Assembly (NCBI GenBank): GCA_015485235.1
Contig: WFTX01000155.1
Location: 1-7,926, forward strand
Length of the DNA stretch: 7,926 nucleotides
DNA from: Nitrospirota bacterium
GTDB lineage: Bacteria > Nitrospirota > Thermodesulfovibrionia > Thermodesulfovibrionales > JdFR-85
Reading direction: 5' to 3'
Below are positions 6,390 to 7,926 of this stretch, piece by piece. Made by a program: the position numbers and the translations under genes. The first letter of the stretch is position 1. Each line of letters begins with the position of its first letter. The notes below the pieces were generated by a model. The model made no database searches. It was not told the DNA's origin and saw nothing but the letters and a program-made list of their open reading frames with translations.

Positions 6390-6418
6390 TTGCCAGTTTG
6401 CCCATTCTGTGATATAAT
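6390..6418 (+). promoter_or_regulatory. Promoter upstream of the PAS-GAF sensor gene
   Basis: TTGCCA (6390-6395) and a perfect TATAAT (6413-6418) are separated by exactly 17 bp, a near-consensus sigma70 promoter. The start would be near 6425, just before the first copy of the 12-bp direct repeat, so the transcript carries the whole of element copy B in its leader of about 150 bases. Upstream, GAATCC occurs twice at a 20-bp step (6361-6366, 6381-6386) and could be a binding site. Confidence 0.7.
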
Positions 6419-6429
6419 GCAGGTATAAA

Positions 6430-6441
6430 TCAGTAATGGAG
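6430..6441 (+). repeat. 12-bp direct repeat, left copy (probable target-site duplication)
   Basis: TCAGTAATGGAG occurs here and again at 6569-6580, exactly bracketing the 127-bp element copy B; matching stops sharply on both sides. It contains an ATG (6436-6438). Read from this ATG the frame closes after 22 codons inside the element. Confidence 0.75.
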
Positions 6442-6568
6442 TTTCGCAATGAAGAACCCTGCGGCCACGACAGGGGCAGGCAAGCCGCAGGGTATCTTAG
6501 ATGAGCAGGGATATCTTGATTTTATCTCGTTTGCTCGCTGTGCATGTTCAAACTTGGGGCAAGGCGGT
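6442..6568 (+). mobile_element. Dispersed element copy B, 127 bp, non-autonomous
   Basis: This block lies between two copies of a perfect 12-bp direct repeat. Its head (6448-6502) matches copy A, with a perfect 9-bp inverted repeat ACCCTGCGG (6456-6464) and CCGCAGGGT (6485-6493) around 20 bp. Its tail ends GGCAAGGCGGT and resembles the tail of copy A. No transposase is encoded and the two ends are not inverted repeats of each other, so it is not a classical MITE by its ends. It sits in the leader of the sensor gene and its last bases supply a ribosome binding site. An open frame from an ATG at 6449 runs through it into the sensor gene, but that ATG belongs to the repeat and is also present in copy A. 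Confidence 0.65.
6561..6567 (+). promoter_or_regulatory. Shine-Dalgarno site fixing the ATG at 6575
   Basis: AAGGCGG lies 7 bp before the ATG at 6575-6577 and differs by one base from AAGGAGG. It is inside the tail of element copy B, so the present ribosome binding site appears to be provided by the insertion. Confidence 0.5.
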
Positions 6569-6580
6569 TCAGTAATGGAG
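6569..6580 (+). repeat. 12-bp direct repeat, right copy (probable target-site duplication)
   Basis: This is the second TCAGTAATGGAG. Its ATG (6575-6577) is in frame with the sensor gene, so the duplication would have kept a usable start codon next to the coding sequence after the insertion. Confidence 0.75.
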
Positions 6581-7693
6581 AAAGACGATAATATCAAACA
6601 GAGACCGCCTGATAAAGGTGAGCAGCCGAAGGGCTTTCAGTCCGGCCAGACGGCTGTAGAGAAGGACGGTGACCTTTTCAGAACCCTCGCTGAAACAACC
6701 TCTTCAGGTATCTTCCTTGCTGCCGAGAGGTTCCTGTATGTCAACCCTGCCACTGAGAGGCTTACTGGCTATAGCAGTGAAGAACTGCTGAGCATGAAGT
6801 TCTATGAATTAGTTCACCCAGAGGACAGGGAACTGGTCAAAAGCCGGGGCCTTGCCCGCCTCAGGGGGGAGTCGCCTCCCAAGGCTTACTCGTTCAGGAT
6901 CATCACAAAAGACGGCACAGTCAGGTGGCTGGACTTCACAGCAGACCGGATCATCTACAGGGGACGACCCGTGATTCTCGGGACGGCGTATGACATCACC
7001 GAGTTGAAGAGGACAAAGAACGAACTCCGCTTAATTAATGAACTGATTTCAAAGGTTCAACGGGGGCTTGAAAAAGACCGTTTGATCGAGACGGTTCTGA
7101 GTGAACTGAAGAGTCTTCTGTCTCCAGACGTAGCCCTGTTTTATCTGTATGAGGAGGGGAGACTGGCGTTGAAAGCAGGGTCAGGCGTAAGCAGTGGATT
7201 CCCTGACGAGACAGGAATTGATTCATGTCTTTGCGGGCTGGCAGCAAGAGAGAAGACCGTAGTCTTTTCGGAAGATATCAACAGTGATCCCCGCTGCACC
7301 CTGGAGAGTTGTAAAATGCAGGGGGTTGTTTCTTTCGTAGCATTGCCGCTGTCAGGAACCGAAGGGCTTCTCGGGCTGATAGGTCTTGCATGGAAGAGAA
7401 AACAGCCATTTGAGGGCCTGGTGAAGTTTTTTGAGGCAATATCAGGAGGCCTTTCCCTTTTTCTTCAGAATGCCCTGTTGTTTTCCCGGACAAAGGAGTA
7501 CGCGAAAGAGCTTGAGGTCCGGGTAAAGGAGAGGACCGAAGAACTCCAGAGGGCGGTAAACCTGATGGCCGGCCGGGAGGTTAGGATGGCTGAGTTCAAG
7601 GATGGGATAAGACGGCTGAGGAAGCAACTCATTGAGGCCGGGATCACTCCCCTCGTGGATGATCCACTGAGGGAAGATTATGCCGGACATTAG
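6575..7693 (+). CDS. PAS-GAF sensor protein with C-terminal coiled coil, no output domain
   Basis: The preferred start gives 372 residues. After a hydrophilic lead, a PAS domain spans about 33-148: FLYVNPATERLTGYSSEELL, then HPEDRELV, then GTAYDITELKR at its end. A GAF domain follows (about 155-302) with a cysteine set C218, C220, C241 and C246 in CLCG and DPRCTLESC. A coiled coil (about 305-354) with RVKERTEELQRAV and NLMAGREVRMAEFK ends the protein. There is no signal peptide, membrane segment, histidine kinase, GGDEF or other output domain. Linkers of this coiled-coil type usually lead into a kinase or join sensor modules, so it probably works with the overlapping downstream gene. An in-frame ATG at 6449 would add 42 residues encoded mainly by element copy B; I favour 6575 for its ribosome site and because those residues look repeat-derived. 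The stop overlaps the next start by 14 bp. Confidence 0.8.
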   Translation: MEKDDNIKQRPPDKGEQPKGFQSGQTAVEKDGDLFRTLAETTSSGIFLAAERFLYVNPATERLTGYSSEELLSMKFYELVHPEDRELVKSRGLARLRGESPPKAYSFRIITKDGTVRWLDFTADRIIYRGRPVILGTAYDITELKRTKNELRLINELISKVQRGLEKDRLIETVLSELKSLLSPDVALFYLYEEGRLALKAGSGVSSGFPDETGIDSCLCGLAAREKTVVFSEDINSDPRCTLESCKMQGVVSFVALPLSGTEGLLGLIGLAWKRKQPFEGLVKFFEAISGGLSLFLQNALLFSRTKEYAKELEVRVKERTEELQRAVNLMAGREVRMAEFKDGIRRLRKQLIEAGITPLVDDPLREDYAGH

Positions 7694-7926
7694 AAGCACT
7701 CCCCTCAGGTGGCTCTTCCTGGCCTGGGGAGTATTGTTCTTCTTCCCTTCCTTTCTGACGGCCGGCGTCTCCATCCGGGTGGGCATATACCAGAACCCGC
7801 CCCTTGTCTCCTTTGAGGACCCTTCCCGCCCCCAGGGTATCTACATAGACATACTTGAACATATTGCCAAGGATGAAGGCTGGGACCTGATTTACTCGCC
7901 GTGCAAATGGAAGGACTGCCTGAGGA
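7680..7926 (+). CDS. Exported solute-binding-type sensor protein, 5' part only
   Basis: Open from ATG 7680 to the window end, 82 codons. The ATG lies inside the end of the previous gene, 5 bp after GAGGGA, which suggests translational coupling. Residues about 9-31 form a signal peptide or first membrane anchor (RWLFLAWGVLFFFPSFLTAG). Then comes VSIRVGIYQNPPLVSFED, RPQGIYIDILEHIA and GWDLIYSPCKWKDCL, the opening of a family 3 periplasmic solute-binding domain. The form VGIYQNPPL-x-GIYIDILE is common in membrane sensor kinases and diguanylate cyclases with a periplasmic solute-binding sensor. This is therefore more likely a receptor than a transporter component, especially next to a PAS-GAF gene, but its output domain is beyond the window. 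Confidence 0.75.
   Translation, partial: MPDIRSTPLRWLFLAWGVLFFFPSFLTAGVSIRVGIYQNPPLVSFEDPSRPQGIYIDILEHIAKDEGWDLIYSPCKWKDCLR

Noticed and set aside
1..7926. tRNA, rRNA or CRISPR array
   Set aside because: No cloverleaf-like segment, rRNA signature or regularly spaced repeat was seen in any gap.

Overview
The window is a gene-dense bacterial chromosome segment with mostly housekeeping content. A split F0 locus (a and c subunits only), a 4Fe-4S type PurF with a propeptide, a geranylgeranyl-reductase-family flavoprotein, a LysM envelope protein and PAS/GAF sensors together suggest an anaerobic or microaerophilic Gram-negative lineage such as Nitrospirota or Desulfobacterota. That placement is inference from gene style, not proof.

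Layout, left to right. The 3' end of an unidentified + strand gene (1-87) converges on a minus-strand geranylgeranyl-reductase-family gene (108-1247). A 436-bp gap (1248-1683) holds copy A of a dispersed element and the promoter of a LysM-domain exported protein (1684-2646, +). That gene converges on a metallo-beta-lactamase-fold hydrolase (2660-3304, -). Upstream of the hydrolase, and separated by a strong hairpin terminator, is the minus-strand operon atpB-atpE (4432 to 3378), which has a very good sigma70-type promoter at 4480-4508. A second long gap (4433-4760) carries that promoter and a long imperfect inverted repeat. purF follows (4761-6185, -). The gap 6186-6574 contains candidate divergent promoters, then copy B of the dispersed element. 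A PAS-GAF-coiled-coil sensor gene (6575-7693, +) overlaps the start of an exported substrate-binding-type sensor protein (from 7680), which runs off the window.

The most interesting signal is the pair of dispersed elements. Copies A (1301-1478, minus orientation) and B (6442-6568, plus orientation) share a roughly 55-bp head containing a perfect 9-bp inverted repeat (ACCCTGCGG/CCGCAGGGT) and a weaker shared tail. Their middles differ in length. Copy B is bracketed by a perfect 12-bp direct repeat (TCAGTAATGGAG) that contains the start codon of the sensor gene. This looks like an insertion that duplicated the start site and left the promoter on its far side. Both copies point their tail toward the start of the adjacent downstream gene.

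Functionally, atpB and atpE build the membrane sector of ATP synthase, purF commits PRPP to purine synthesis, and the last two genes probably form one sensory unit. The other genes have no evident shared pathway.
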